64,000 nucleotides of DNA from an uncultured Calothrix sp. (lineage in GTDB: Bacteria; Cyanobacteriota; Cyanobacteriia; Cyanobacteriales; Nostocaceae): assembly GCA_937973965.1 (NCBI GenBank), contig CALJJQ010000009.1, forward strand, positions 1-64,000, given 5' to 3'. The notes under the pieces were generated by a model, which made no database searches, was not told where the DNA came from, and saw nothing but the letters and a program-made list of their open reading frames with translations. Positions 18,371 through 27,950 of the stretch are shown here, piece by piece; position 1 is the stretch's first letter, and the number at the start of each line of letters is the position of its first letter. Made by a program: the position numbers and the translations under genes.

Positions 18371-19225
18371 CTAACTTTTAGCGACTTTTGGGAAATTTTC
18401 CTGAATCTTAAGTACCAATTTATTCACCTCTGCTGGTGTTTTCACTGGTGCAGATGGAGGGATCGCGCTCGGCCAAGCTGTTAATAATTCACTCATACTG
18501 CTTGTAATGGCTTTCTCTGCTTCTGGATGGGTTGTTTTCACTTTACTGGCTATGTTTTTATACAAATTTTGGGCGTAAATCACAAAGCCCCGGGAATCCT
18601 GATATTCAATATTTTCCACGATTTTGTCATTGGCGATCGCTGCTTCATATTCCTCCTTGGCTGTATCCAGTAGACCATTAATCACACCGAGAACGAATTC
18701 CGGTTGGTTGCGCTGTGCTTCTGGTATGACTGCGATCGCATTATCTACTGCCGTCATCGCTGATGTAAAGCTAGTGTTAATTTTCGGATCTTGAGGTTTA
18801 TTTTTGACCAGTTCATGTAAACCATTTAAAGTGCTTTTAAACTCCTTAACATTACGTTGTTGAAGTTGACCTTCCAAATCACCATAAATTTCCTCTACCG
18901 GATGTCCAATATGAGGTTCTGCTTGTTTTGGTTGATTCTGATCCAATAATTCTTTCGCAACCAATAGATGTCCTTTCATTAATCCTAGCTTGGTCATGTA
19001 GTCTACATCTTTGGCTTGATCATCTTGAATCGGTTGAGTTTCAGTCACAGATGGTGTTGTTGGTGTATCCTTTACCGTGTGACTATCATTCCCGATGCAA
19101 GCACTGAGGTTAACTACAACAAAAGCCGCAACAGCTAAACAAATGTAACGCAGTGGTTTCACGAATAATCCCCCAAAAATATCTGAATATTTCGCAAGTA
19201 AAGTATTTCGATTTACCGGCAACAA
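18371..19225 (-). CDS. Predicted lipoprotein, partner of the multicopper oxidase
   Basis: The N-terminus carries a lipobox, NLSAC, so cleavage before Cys would give a periplasmic lipoprotein. The frame opens at 19225, but GTG at 19162 (first residues VKPLRYICLAV) with a GGGGG before it gives a normal-length signal peptide and is my preferred start. The mature part has a Thr/Pro-rich linker and then a mostly helical domain containing HIGHP and repeated acidic residues that could bind metal. It follows the multicopper oxidase by 128 bases on the same strand, so a shared metal-related role is plausible. I do not recognise the family. Confidence 0.72.
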   Translation of the reverse strand: MLPVNRNTLLAKYSDIFGGLFVKPLRYICLAVAAFVVVNLSACIGNDSHTVKDTPTTPSVTETQPIQDDQAKDVDYMTKLGLMKGHLLVAKELLDQNQPKQAEPHIGHPVEEIYGDLEGQLQQRNVKEFKSTLNGLHELVKNKPQDPKINTSFTSAMTAVDNAIAVIPEAQRNQPEFVLGVINGLLDTAKEEYEAAIANDKIVENIEYQDSRGFVIYAQNLYKNIASKVKTTHPEAEKAITSSMSELLTAWPSAIPPSAPVKTPAEVNKLVLKIQENFPKVAKS

Positions 19226-19353
19226 GTATGTACGACATGTCGTCGTTTATGACTCCAGTTATTATCAAATTAATGCAATATTTTAGCAAGTATTTAGTAT
19301 GTTTAATTGCTAAAATTTAACAAATAACCCTGATTTGCGATCCAATCAGCACT

Positions 19354-20358
19354 TTAAGAGTTATGTCCTTCGATTACCTCAAAATTCCCCATGCAACCAT
19401 GTTCAGCAATCATATCTTGATGGGGGTGAAACATATACTTACCAGGATATTTATAGGAAAATTCCAAAATATGCCGTTCCGCAGTTCCCATGGTGATTAC
19501 GTCAGTTTCATGGGTCGGCTTTAAAGTCATTCCCGTTGGGTAAACCCGGAAAAAATTTGCATGTAGATGAAAAGTCACTGCTACATCAAACTCAATCATA
19601 TTCAGAACATACAAACGCACCAACTGATGTTGATAAATCCGGATTGGATGTCGTATGTAGTATTCAGGTATACCATTGAAAGCATATAATTCGTTGGCTT
19701 GATCGTCATCAATATCGTACCCAGCCATAATCAAGACCATTTCATCTGCTGGGGGACGAGGTTGGGGAGGATCAATAATCAGCATTCCGTATAAACCCTT
19801 ACTAATGTGACGAGTTACAGGTTCTATATGACAGTGGTAAAGGTGAACCCCATAGGGTTCCGCATCAAACTCATATATTGTTTGTTTCCCATTCGTCACT
19901 GGGAGAACTCCATCCGATGCAGCAGGATGAATACCATGAAAATGCATCGAATGAGAATGTCCCCCTTGGTTTTGGAAAATAATCCGAATGCGATCGCCAA
20001 CTGTTGCTCGTAGTGTCGGCCCAGGTAATTGAGAGTTATAAGTCCAAGCATTAAAAGATACGGCACTATTTAAGGTCACGACTTCATTTGTCGCACGAAT
20101 ACGAAATTCCCGAACTTTGCGACCATTTTCTTGCTTAATTGTCCCGTAATCAAAGTCCCTTAATACCTTCATTGGCACCATTTCCCTGGAGGGTATATCT
20201 GTATTAATTGGCGGTATTTTAATTTGTGACTGATTGATTCGATTCCATGAAAACCAAAGCAATCCCAGACTTGATCCTCCAACCCCTAATAATCCCAACT
20301 TCAGAAATTGACGACGATTCCAAACTTGATCTTTGTTGAAAACAAAGTGATTGGGCAT
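19354..20358 (-). CDS. Two-domain multicopper oxidase, Tat-exported
   Basis: A periplasmic laccase-like enzyme of 334 residues, about the size of two-domain multicopper oxidases. The N-terminus has a twin-arginine signal (NRRQFLKLG at 14-22). Copper motifs are HFHG at 139-142, YHCHIEP at 174-180 with H183, FHLH at 263-266 and FHPHQD at 310-315. The Cys-containing HCH motif is in domain 1 and the domain 2 counterpart is HPH, so the type 1 copper should sit only in domain 1, as in type B enzymes, unlike the Streptomyces small laccase. Substrate is unknown; Cu(I), Mn(II) or phenols are possible. An inverted repeat CTAGAGTAA/TTACTCTAG lies 17-70 bases upstream of the start. Confidence 0.88.
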   Translation of the reverse strand: MPNHFVFNKDQVWNRRQFLKLGLLGVGGSSLGLLWFSWNRINQSQIKIPPINTDIPSREMVPMKVLRDFDYGTIKQENGRKVREFRIRATNEVVTLNSAVSFNAWTYNSQLPGPTLRATVGDRIRIIFQNQGGHSHSMHFHGIHPAASDGVLPVTNGKQTIYEFDAEPYGVHLYHCHIEPVTRHISKGLYGMLIIDPPQPRPPADEMVLIMAGYDIDDDQANELYAFNGIPEYYIRHPIRIYQHQLVRLYVLNMIEFDVAVTFHLHANFFRVYPTGMTLKPTHETDVITMGTAERHILEFSYKYPGKYMFHPHQDMIAEHGCMGNFEVIEGHNS

Positions 20359-20374
20359 GGTATTGTTATTCTTG

Positions 20375-20428
20375 CTAGAGTAAATTAGTTAGTAAAAATT
20401 TTCAAATGCTCCCGGATGCTTACTCTAG
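20375..20428. promoter_or_regulatory. Inverted repeat upstream of the multicopper oxidase
   Basis: CTAGAGTAA (375-383) and TTACTCTAG (420-428) are exact complements 36 bases apart, just ahead of the start codon on the minus strand. They could be operator half-sites or a leader hairpin. Function is inferred from position only. Confidence 0.35.
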
Positions 20429-21181
20429 AATAAACAATAATTGTTGTCAATTGTTACTAAATACTTCTTCCGGTTACAGTCTATATAGTAAATTTTTTCG
20501 GAAGATGCACATAATTTTACCCCTCTCTGAGATCCCACGGTGCACACACAAGTCGGAACCCTAACCCCCTACCCCGAACTTTGGGGTCAGGGTGGTTTGA
20601 TACCATGAGAGAATAATATTTCAGAGGTTTGATTATTGACCCAAATTTCTCGTTATGGAACTCAGGGTGCGATATCCCCATCTCTGACAAGCCAGGCGAT
20701 CGCATGCAGCATCGCGATGCGGAATCAGTTACATTTGATTAACAAATTGATTTGGGTACCGACATTTGAAATCAGCTAACTATTTGCAATCTTGTCGAAT
20801 AAAATTAATTTTGCTCATAGTCAGCGGTATCAAGAGAACAACACGCCTAAATGTTGAGTCAGAAGGAAATTTGATTTTTGGGTCTGAGTTTCGCAATTCG
20901 ATGAGTAATTCTTTGTGGCTAAGTGTAAAATCCTCTAATGGTCGCTAGCCCCAGTATCCTGTCATTGCTCCCAATACCAGCAGTATCAGTACCAGCCATA
21001 ATTCGTACCTCCTTCCTCGGATATAGCGCTAGTCCTCTATCTGTTGTAGCTGTTCTAGTAGATTCATTTCTTCCCTAGTTGTAGATGTCTATATACACTC
21101 AACAGGTGTTATCATTTTTCTCTGGGCGTATGAAACCACTCTGCTTCCCCGCTTGCAAGGAAGGGAGACAAGTGTTTATTC
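20429..21181. other. Intergenic region between divergent genes
   Basis: Carries the promoters of the oxidase and of the DUF364 gene. Apart from a possible 26-codon ORF at 20919-20999 and a small ACCCCGAACTTTGGGGT hairpin near 20570, I see nothing coding. Confidence 0.5.
20919..20999 (-). CDS. Possible 26-residue micro-protein
   Basis: ATG at 20999 has a perfect AAGGAGGT Shine-Dalgarno seven bases ahead. The ATG frame gives MAGTDTAGIG... and ends after 26 codons. The overlapping +1 frame encodes a hydrophobic run WLVLILLVLGAMTGYWG followed by a stop, which looks more like a membrane micro-protein but has no start codon. Either frame could be the real one if a sequencing error or frameshift is present. 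Confidence 0.3.
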   Translation of the reverse strand: MAGTDTAGIGSNDRILGLATIRGFYT

Positions 21182-21961
21182 ATGTTTAATCATCTCAAAT
21201 ATTCAGTGATGAAAGTACATCCACGGGAAATTTATCGTTTGTTACGCGGTTCGGTTCCAAATGGGAAGCATGTATCGGAGTTGATTATTGGTTTGACTTG
21301 GACCTATTGTCGGGTAGATGGGGTGGGTTTGTGTATGAGTCCTGGTATTAGTACGCGAACTCTATCTTGGTCGGGAACGGTTGTTAATACACCTGTGGAA
21401 GATTTAGCAGTATGGTTGGAGTCGTGGGATAGTTATCAAGCGACTGTGGGGATGGCTGCTGTTAATGCGGTGATTAATCATACTTCGCCTTTGTTAGCTG
21501 CTGCACAACCTTTGATACCGCAAAAATCAGCTAATTTAGCGGTGTTTGAGCATTTCTTACCGTTGATGCGATCGCAAAAAGTGGTGGTGATTGGTCGCTA
21601 TCCAGGTTTGTCTGTGTATGAACAGGAGATTGATTTAACGGTTTTGGAACGTCAACCGTCTCCCCAGGATTTACCGGATATTGCTTGTGAATATTTGCTC
21701 CCGGATGCAGATTGGGTGTTTTTGACTGCGACTTCGATTGCGAATAAGTCTTTTCCCCGCTTGGTGGAGTTGTCACAACACGCAAATTTGGTACTGATGG
21801 GACCGACATTACCTTGGTTGGAGGATTTGGGAGGGATGGGGATTGATTATTTAGCTGGGGTTGCGGTCACTAATCCCCAAAAATTACGACAGACGATTTG
21901 TGAGGGGGGAGGTGTGAGGATTTTTGAAACTGGTGTGGAATACCGAGTTTTGAAGTTGTAA
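21182..21961 (+). CDS. DUF364-type protein (putative heavy-metal chelation domain)
   Basis: A 259-residue soluble protein. The N-terminal half (to about residue 115) has the DUF4213-like region with TTYCR-type WTYCRVDGVGLCMSP; the C-terminal half carries the Rossmann-like DUF364 domain with VVVIGRYPGL near 133 and LMGPTLP near 203. Structures of this family suggest metal or ligand binding, and some members sit beside metal-transport genes, but no activity is established. A second ATG at codon 10 could be the start. It is a single gene here, so context gives no further hint. Confidence 0.75.
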   Translation: MFNHLKYSVMKVHPREIYRLLRGSVPNGKHVSELIIGLTWTYCRVDGVGLCMSPGISTRTLSWSGTVVNTPVEDLAVWLESWDSYQATVGMAAVNAVINHTSPLLAAAQPLIPQKSANLAVFEHFLPLMRSQKVVVIGRYPGLSVYEQEIDLTVLERQPSPQDLPDIACEYLLPDADWVFLTATSIANKSFPRLVELSQHANLVLMGPTLPWLEDLGGMGIDYLAGVAVTNPQKLRQTICEGGGVRIFETGVEYRVLKL

Positions 21962-22468
21962 ATTAATTCTGTTTGTTCTAAGTAGTCAGGTTTAATCAAA
22001 GGTAGGATGTGTTAGGTAAAAGCCGTAACGTATCAAAGTCTTCTTCTACATGGGTTACACTGCGCTGACCCATCCGACAAAGATTTTATGTTTAATTGTA
22101 CCTTCCTTCTATACATGCAGGTTACTCGTGATTTTTTGAATGTGCCAGTATTTATACTGGACATTTACGAAAATATGACATCGTGAAAATGCTAGTTTTC
22201 TGTTGAAATACTTATCTAGTTTGATTTGAGTTTGCATTATTCCCACAGAAATTTAATCGTTAAACATTGGTAAACTTTATCTTTAATAACCCTGCATCCA
22301 GCAAATATCAGTCTTTGAACACCCTACTTACATTTACCCAAATTTAGATTAAATCTTTCACCCTAATTATGTTTTTTTGGTAAATATTCCTTCCGCTAGA
22401 TCCGAAATATCACGATATTCAGTATTTATTGGGTATATATAAATAAAACGATAAATATACCCAATTGC
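21962..22468. other. Intergenic stretch, 0.5 kb
   Basis: AT-rich. The segment TTTTATGTTTAATTGTACC near 22085 resembles the right end of family A elements, but the rest of the element is absent. No gene is supported. Confidence 0.5.
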
Positions 22469-23101
22469 ATGAACAGGGCATTTTTTGTCAAAATTATCAC
22501 AATATTTTTGATGTCGTTAGGGGGTATAGGAATAGTTGGAGGCGGATTTCTCATCAGTCGTACATTTAATCGTCAGGAAGAATCATCGATTGTCAGTAAT
22601 ATTTCAGACTATAAAAAAATCCGTAATCAAATTTGGTTGAACCCAAAGGAAATTAGCCATTTTCCTCCCGAAATACCAGCAGATGCACAGGTAAAAGGTT
22701 TTATTTACTCACCAGCATCCGCGACGGGTGGTAGCGCTTTGCAGTTGCGTTTACAAAAATCCCCATCCCAAGTACGGGAATTACTGAGTCACTACCGACA
22801 AATAGCCCAAGCTAAATATTACGGTGGACATACCAACGAACATTTGAATCGCGATACACCTTTGGTGTTAAGCTTCGCTGATCGCGTAGCGACTCCTCTG
22901 GAGTATCGCGGTTTACCAACTACCTTTTTTTATACTGGCAATCATGAAGGTGATAACGCATTCCCCGCAAGTTATGAAATCCTCGTATTGGGAGCAAAAG
23001 ATGAGGGAATTACGGGTTTTCCCTGGAGTCATGGCCATAGTTATGGTGTGGCAATTAATACTCAGGCTGCGGAAATAGTTTACTGGGCTGAAGTTTGGTA
23101 G
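22469..23101 (+). CDS. Hypothetical secreted or membrane-anchored protein
   Basis: 210 residues. Residues 7-30 (VKIITIFLMSLGGIGIVGGG) form a signal anchor; the remainder should be periplasmic. No catalytic motif is clear, though NHEGD and SHGHSYG near the C-terminus are His-rich. The stop TAG ends exactly one base before a family A element, so the insertion is adjacent to the gene end and may have reshaped it. A segment FADRVATPLEYRG looks like translated short-repeat DNA. Not recognised. Confidence 0.65.
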   Translation: MNRAFFVKIITIFLMSLGGIGIVGGGFLISRTFNRQEESSIVSNISDYKKIRNQIWLNPKEISHFPPEIPADAQVKGFIYSPASATGGSALQLRLQKSPSQVRELLSHYRQIAQAKYYGGHTNEHLNRDTPLVLSFADRVATPLEYRGLPTTFFYTGNHEGDNAFPASYEILVLGAKDEGITGFPWSHGHSYGVAINTQAAEIVYWAEVW

Positions 23102-23247
23102 TAAGTAGGTGGGTGGTAAAAATTGTCGTTGAGATCAGGGAGTAGGGAGAGAGACGCGATATATCGCATCTGTACGGGAGTAAGGCTTTTAGCCGAATGA
23201 GCGGTTACGTTGCGGTTTGATCTTGAATTGCACCACCTACCTGACTT
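23102..23247. mobile_element. MITE-like element, family A copy 2
   Basis: Begins TAAGTAGGTGGGTGG directly after the preceding stop codon and ends CACCTACCTGACTT. It contains a family P palindrome with one mismatch at about 23152-23172 and is about 80 percent like copy 1 by eye. Confidence 0.7.
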
Positions 23248-23423
23248 GAAAGTGAGTAGGGAGTGGGGGAAAAATCACTTTCATACATCCTGGTGTACGC
23301 AGTTCATGACGACTACTTATGGGGGAATTTGGGATTTTCCGGTGGTGATTGTGTTTGGAGGGAGGAAGATTGGTTTAAGATGAGAACAGCGATCGCATAT
23401 CGCCATTGTTTTGGGCTGTTTTC

Positions 23424-23900
23424 ATGTTGAAATCATGGATGGTTATTGCTGGTGTTGCGGTGATTGTGGCAATATTGGCAAACACAATTAGTTCACCGGA
23501 TGATTTGCGTTGGTTTAACCGTTTGCAGCGTCCTAGTTGGTTGACTTTTGAACGTTTAATTCCCCTGATTTGGACGGTTATTTTTGTTTGTGCAGGTTGG
23601 TCAGCTTATATTGTTTGGGAAGCAAATCCGGGAACCCTAAATACCTGGTTATTGATGGGATTGTACGTGTTATTAGAAATTGTCACCATGTTGTATACCT
23701 CCGTCATGGCAAAATTACGGAGTTTGCGAGTGGGTGCAATGATTGGTGCAACTGGTTTTTTCGTATGTGCATTTTTAGCTGTGGCTGTGTTTCGTGTTTC
23801 CAGCACAGCAGTTTGGTTATTAGTACCCTATTTATTATGGAGTCCGATTGGTACTTACACAACTTGGACAATGATTCCCCTCAATCCTCAAGACGCTTGA
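23424..23900 (+). CDS. tspO: TspO/MBR family tryptophan-rich sensory protein
   Basis: A five-helix membrane protein of the TspO/peripheral-benzodiazepine-receptor family, which binds tetrapyrroles and affects stress and pigment regulation. The family's Trp-rich features are visible: [17 protein letters not shown] at about 38-54, GWSAYIVWE near 60, and [12 protein letters not shown] near the C-terminus. The ATG at 23424 gives 158 residues, the usual size; an in-frame TTG at 23406 would add six residues and is less likely. Its last 13 bases overlap the 3' end of the convergent ispF gene. Confidence 0.9.
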   Translation: MLKSWMVIAGVAVIVAILANTISSPDDLRWFNRLQRPSWLTFERLIPLIWTVIFVCAGWSAYIVWEANPGTLNTWLLMGLYVLLEIVTMLYTSVMAKLRSLRVGAMIGATGFFVCAFLAVAVFRVSSTAVWLLVPYLLWSPIGTYTTWTMIPLNPQDA

Positions 23901-24370
23901 GTTAATAATACGACAGCATAAGCACAAATGCCTTCTTCCCGACCGACGGGTCCAAGTTTTTCATTTGTAGTGGCTTTCACACCGACTTGATTCGGTTCCA
24001 GGTCTAAAACCTTGGCTAGATTTCCTCGCATTTGGTCGATATGGGGTTTGAGCTTGGGACGTTCAGCAACTACTACCGAATCAATGTTAGCAATTTTCCA
24101 ACCTTGCGATCGCACTAGTTGATTAACTTGGGTTAACAGAACTAAGCTATCAGCACCGGACCATTGGGGGTCGGAGGGGGGAAAATAATGACCAATATCA
24201 CCCAAGGATAATGCACCTAACATGGCATCCATAATTGCATGGGTCAGCACATCCGCATCACTATGTCCCAGTAAACCTAGTTCATGGGGGATATCCACAC
24301 CACCTAAAATTAAACGTCTTCCAGTGGTGAGACGGTGGATATCATAGCCGTTACCAATCCGAATGCTCAT
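23888..24370 (-). CDS. ispF: 2-C-methyl-D-erythritol 2,4-cyclodiphosphate synthase
   Basis: IspF converts CDP-methylerythritol 2-phosphate to the cyclodiphosphate in the MEP isoprenoid pathway, which supplies carotenoids, chlorophyll phytyl and quinones in cyanobacteria. From the ATG at 24370 ([12 protein letters not shown]) the protein is 160 residues, the family norm. Zinc ligands are the Asp and His of GYDIH and the His of [12 protein letters not shown]; the CDP-binding ATTNEKLGP and GICAYA are at the C-terminus. The longer open frame to 24409 adds 13 residues not seen in homologues. Convergent overlap of 13 bases with tspO. Confidence 0.95.
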   Translation of the reverse strand: MSIRIGNGYDIHRLTTGRRLILGGVDIPHELGLLGHSDADVLTHAIMDAMLGALSLGDIGHYFPPSDPQWSGADSLVLLTQVNQLVRSQGWKIANIDSVVVAERPKLKPHIDQMRGNLAKVLDLEPNQVGVKATTNEKLGPVGREEGICAYAVVLLTQAS

Positions 24371-25355
24371 AACTGTGTTGATTGAAGTATCGATGACTGA
24401 TTGTATCAAAAATTAGAATTCATTTTCATACTGTGAGGGGTGATTTTTTCAATTATCCGTTCTCTAGTAACTATTCATGGTTAAACTTGACGATAGAATT
24501 CACAAGTTATGTGATTGAATAATATTTGACTTCAGGTGTATTTTGATTTCTGCTGATTGTGACATGTAACTTTAGTTTTGATTAATTCAACATGGGTTAA
24601 TATTTAGAACTAAAGGATGAACCTAAATATTTCATAAGTGGGATTTGTTGAACTAAAAATTATTTCAGAATCAAGAATAATTAGTTAGTTCACTCTATAT
24701 AAGAGTATGTAATATAAGCTTAATTAGCAGATTGTTTTGTTTTCAACTTTCTCCCTTGCTTTTCATCTGACATAATTATGACAATAATTGGCTGATACAG
24801 TAGTCCGAGCAGGATTTGTGAAATCTTACATGTAGGGTTGTTAACGGTTGACAGTTGACGGTTAACAGTCACTAGTCATCAGTCAACGGCACGCTATTTT
24901 TCACGACTTAAATTGGATTGTTGTAGATATAGAAGTCTATCCTATCCATTCTAGGCACAAATTCTCATAATTTTAAATGTTATACCAATTTGATATTGAA
25001 GATGCAGATGACGAAACCTACCCCTTAATCCCCTTTCCCTCCTTGTGAGAAGGGGAAACAAAAATCCAGTACCCGAAGGGAAGTTTGCTTAGTATTAGGG
25101 AGGGGTTGAATCCGCGAGCAGCTTAACAAAGAATTGGTGTTAGATATATTCACTTTGTTCAAAACAAGTTTTGAATTGACCATGTAGATCAATATACTCC
25201 TTCTATACAACATTAGAAAATATTGAAAAATATTAGCTTTATTCTTTCGATGTTAGAGATATGGAATGCACTGTGTTGATTGTGGAGAAATTTCTAGTTT
25301 ATTAATACAGAGAAATATTATTATCACCTCTTCACGTATATATAAAAAGGTAATT
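24371..25355. other. 1-kb intergenic region between divergent genes
   Basis: Very AT-rich. It holds a family B element (24793-24928) and, near 25021-25110, a C-rich/G-rich segment typical of cyanobacterial dispersed repeats. No gene is supported. Confidence 0.6.
24793..24928. mobile_element. MITE-like element, family B copy 2
   Basis: Core AGTCCGAGCAGGATTTGTG, a tandem GTTGACAGTTGACGGTTAAC segment and CAGTCAACGGCACGCTATTT match copies at 11519 and 35710. Ends GATACAGTAGTCC and GGATTGTTGTAG are decayed inverted repeats. Confidence 0.65.
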
Positions 25356-26123
25356 ATGGATAGAGTTAAAGATAAAGTTATTATTATTACTGGAGCAGCT
25401 TTAGGTATTGGTCGAGCAACCAGTATATTACTAGCAAAAGAAGGAGCAAAAGTCGCTGTTACAGATATTTTAGTTGATGAAGGCAAAGCCTTAGTGGAAG
25501 AGATTCAAAAAAATGGTGGAGAAGCGGAATTCTGGCATTTAGATGTGACCAATGAAAATCAAATTGAACGGGTTTTTGCTGATATTTACCAAAAGTGGGG
25601 AAAAATTGATGTTTTGGTAAATAATGCGGGAATCTCAGGGGTGAATAAACCAACCCACAAAATTAAACAGGAAGAGTGGAATCTGGTGATGTCAATTAAT
25701 GTTAATGGGGTGTTTTTATGTACCAAACATGCTGTAAATTTGATGTTAAATCATGGTGGTGGTAGTATTGTCAATTTATCTGCTGCCTATGGATTAGTTG
25801 GTTCTCCCAGTCTTCCGGCTTACCATGCTTCTAAAGGTGCGGTACGGTTAATGAGTAAAACCGATGCCTTAACCTATGCCCATCATAATATTCGTGTGAA
25901 TTCGGTTCATCCAGGTTTTATTATGACACCGATGATTGAAGAACATTTAGGTGGAAAAGAAAACGTTGAACATGGCAAGAAATTTCTCGACCGTCTACAA
26001 CCTTTAGGACATATCGGTGAACCGGATGATATTGCCTATGGAATTTTATATTTAGCTTCCGATGAATCTAAATTTATTACCGGTGCAGAATTAGTGATTG
26101 ATGGAGGTTATACTGCTGGTTAA
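25356..26123 (+). CDS. Short-chain dehydrogenase/reductase
   Basis: A classical SDR oxidoreductase of 255 residues from the ATG at 25356, which is preceded by AAAAGG. Nucleotide-binding TGAALGIG lies at 12-19, NNAG near 89, catalytic Ser in NLSAAYG and the YxxxK motif in YHASKGAV near 155-162. The C-terminal GGYTAG fits the 3-ketoacyl or glucose/steroid dehydrogenase-like group. An acidic residue after the second strand (VTDI) suggests NAD rather than NADP. The longer open frame from 25266 lacks SDR-like residues. Substrate cannot be inferred; the gene stands alone. Confidence 0.9.
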   Translation: MDRVKDKVIIITGAALGIGRATSILLAKEGAKVAVTDILVDEGKALVEEIQKNGGEAEFWHLDVTNENQIERVFADIYQKWGKIDVLVNNAGISGVNKPTHKIKQEEWNLVMSINVNGVFLCTKHAVNLMLNHGGGSIVNLSAAYGLVGSPSLPAYHASKGAVRLMSKTDALTYAHHNIRVNSVHPGFIMTPMIEEHLGGKENVEHGKKFLDRLQPLGHIGEPDDIAYGILYLASDESKFITGAELVIDGGYTAG

Positions 26124-26153
26124 GTTTTCATAGGGGTTGCCAAACTACTAGTT

Positions 26154-27950
26154 TTATCTTGCAACTCGATCGACTTGATCCGCAGCGATCGCATACCAAA
26201 TTTGGGCATATGTTTGAGGGTTGAGTCTACCATTACCACGTCTCACTCCGGGGAAAAGTCGGTCAAATTTGCTGTTAGTATCAATATTCAGTTGGCGAAT
26301 CGTGTAATTACCAAACTCCCCATTATTGGCACGACTTACCCACCGTTGGTAATCCTGTCCGCTATAACTACCAAGTCTACGACGGACAGCACTACTTAAC
26401 TCGGCTTGTTGCAATTTTGACAACAACTCATTGCCATGTTTTAACCACTCTTGCCGTAAGGCCGCATCTTCAGGATTACCAGTTAAAGCACGTCCCCTGA
26501 CTTCTGGATTTTGAGTATAAAAAATATCGTTAACCGTTCGCACAAAAAAACCATCGGGAATTTCTAACTGTTGACGACGGTTGCTGAGATTGGCAATGGT
26601 TTGATTATTTTGATTATCTTGATTGCTTTGATTATTATTACCATTACCACCATTGGAGTTACCATTACCAGCATCAGGTAAACTAGGCAAACTGGGTAAA
26701 GAGACATTGGGGAGAGAAATCGAAGAAACACCGCGAATCACCCCATTAACAACCGCCACACTACCAGCAATTACCAACACTACTACTGTAGTACCCACCA
26801 TACTGACAGCAAAGGGACGTAACCATGCAGGGAAAGGAATTAAAGCAGCGATCGCTTGGGTTTGTTGATGGAATTTTGTACCCAAAGCAGTTTTACTTAA
26901 ACGAGCAGCAGGTGCAGCTACCATTGTCGCGATTTTGGTGATACGGCTATTAGGGGGATTAACTTGATGAGTTGGATGACTTTGATTACTATGATTCATA
27001 TTAGAAACAGGTGCAACCGTCACAGGAGCAGCTAAACCTTCCAAAGCCAAGAAAACATCCTTAGCAGTTTGTAAGCGATCGCTAGGTTTAAGGGCAACCA
27101 TTTTTTTGAGTATGCGTGACAACTCAGGACTAACTTGAATCGCACTCCCCCAACGCCAAGCACCCTCATAACTATCATACAAATCCTGGGGTTCCTTCCC
27201 AGTTAATAATACCAGAGCCGTCACCCCTAACGAGTAAATATCGCTACAAGGAAACACCTTACCTTGGCGAATTTGTTCTTCTGGAGCATAACCTTTTTTA
27301 CCCAACAAAGTGCGATTGACACCCAATTGGGTAGCCCAAAAACCCTGGGAAGCAGGTAACTGTTTCACCGCGCCAAAATCAATTAACATTGGCAGGAGAT
27401 TATCCCGTCGTCGCATCAAATTATCCGGAGAAATATCACGGTGAATCACATCACGGGAATGTAAATAGGTTAACACAGGTAAAACTTGCCGCAGCAGGAG
27501 AATAACTTCCTCCTCAGTAAAGCTTTTTCCCTCAACAAGGCGTTGATTTAATAAATCCCAATAGGTTTCCCCATCCACAAAATCCTGGACTAAAAAGAAA
27601 AAATCCTTTGTACCAAACTGAGTTTGGAGAGTGCGATGAAACTTAGGAATTTGAGCATGTTGTAGTTTTTTTAAAACATCCGCCTCCCGCTCAAATAACT
27701 CCTTCGCCTTGAGAACATCCTCCGGATTCTCAACCTGGGGAGCAAACTCCTTCATCACACAAGCCTTCTGCTCCTGGTGAGTATCCTCAACCAAATAGGT
27801 ACGTCCAAACCCACCCTGTCCCAAAATCCGCACCACCCGATAGCGATTTGCCACCATCTCACCCGGTGGAATTGCCAAAGCCTCACCACACTGCGTACAA
27901 AAACGATTACCAGCAATATTGGGGTGTTGTTTACTGCAAAGAACCTTCAT
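26154..27950 (-). CDS. Serine/threonine protein kinase with N-terminal zinc ribbon
   Basis: A 598-residue membrane-associated Hanks-type kinase. The N-terminus has a four-Cys ribbon (C5, C18, C21 with a His) then the kinase domain at about 37-300: G-loop GQGGFGRTY at 44-52, K67, catalytic HRDISPDN at 170-177, DFG at 191-193 and APEEQ near 222. A proline/Asn-rich linker, a transmembrane helix around 385-410 and an Asn/Gly-rich stretch lead to a C-terminal domain of about 130 residues (IPDGFFVRTVNDIF...) that probably senses a signal. Such kinases are abundant in Nostocales. Targets unknown; it is transcribed alone. Confidence 0.92.
   Translation of the reverse strand: MKVLCSKQHPNIAGNRFCTQCGEALAIPPGEMVANRYRVVRILGQGGFGRTYLVEDTHQEQKACVMKEFAPQVENPEDVLKAKELFEREADVLKKLQHAQIPKFHRTLQTQFGTKDFFFLVQDFVDGETYWDLLNQRLVEGKSFTEEEVILLLRQVLPVLTYLHSRDVIHRDISPDNLMRRRDNLLPMLIDFGAVKQLPASQGFWATQLGVNRTLLGKKGYAPEEQIRQGKVFPCSDIYSLGVTALVLLTGKEPQDLYDSYEGAWRWGSAIQVSPELSRILKKMVALKPSDRLQTAKDVFLALEGLAAPVTVAPVSNMNHSNQSHPTHQVNPPNSRITKIATMVAAPAARLSKTALGTKFHQQTQAIAALIPFPAWLRPFAVSMVGTTVVVLVIAGSVAVVNGVIRGVSSISLPNVSLPSLPSLPDAGNGNSNGGNGNNNQSNQDNQNNQTIANLSNRRQQLEIPDGFFVRTVNDIFYTQNPEVRGRALTGNPEDAALRQEWLKHGNELLSKLQQAELSSAVRRRLGSYSGQDYQRWVSRANNGEFGNYTIRQLNIDTNSKFDRLFPGVRRGNGRLNPQTYAQIWYAIAADQVDRVAR

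Noticed and set aside
20766-20948. 60-codon ORF in the oxidase/DUF364 spacer
   Set aside because: Non-ATG start without ribosome-binding site; the residue mix looks random.
21531-21809. 92-codon minus-strand ORF
   Set aside because: Antisense shadow of the DUF364 gene with biased Ser/Thr/Pro composition.
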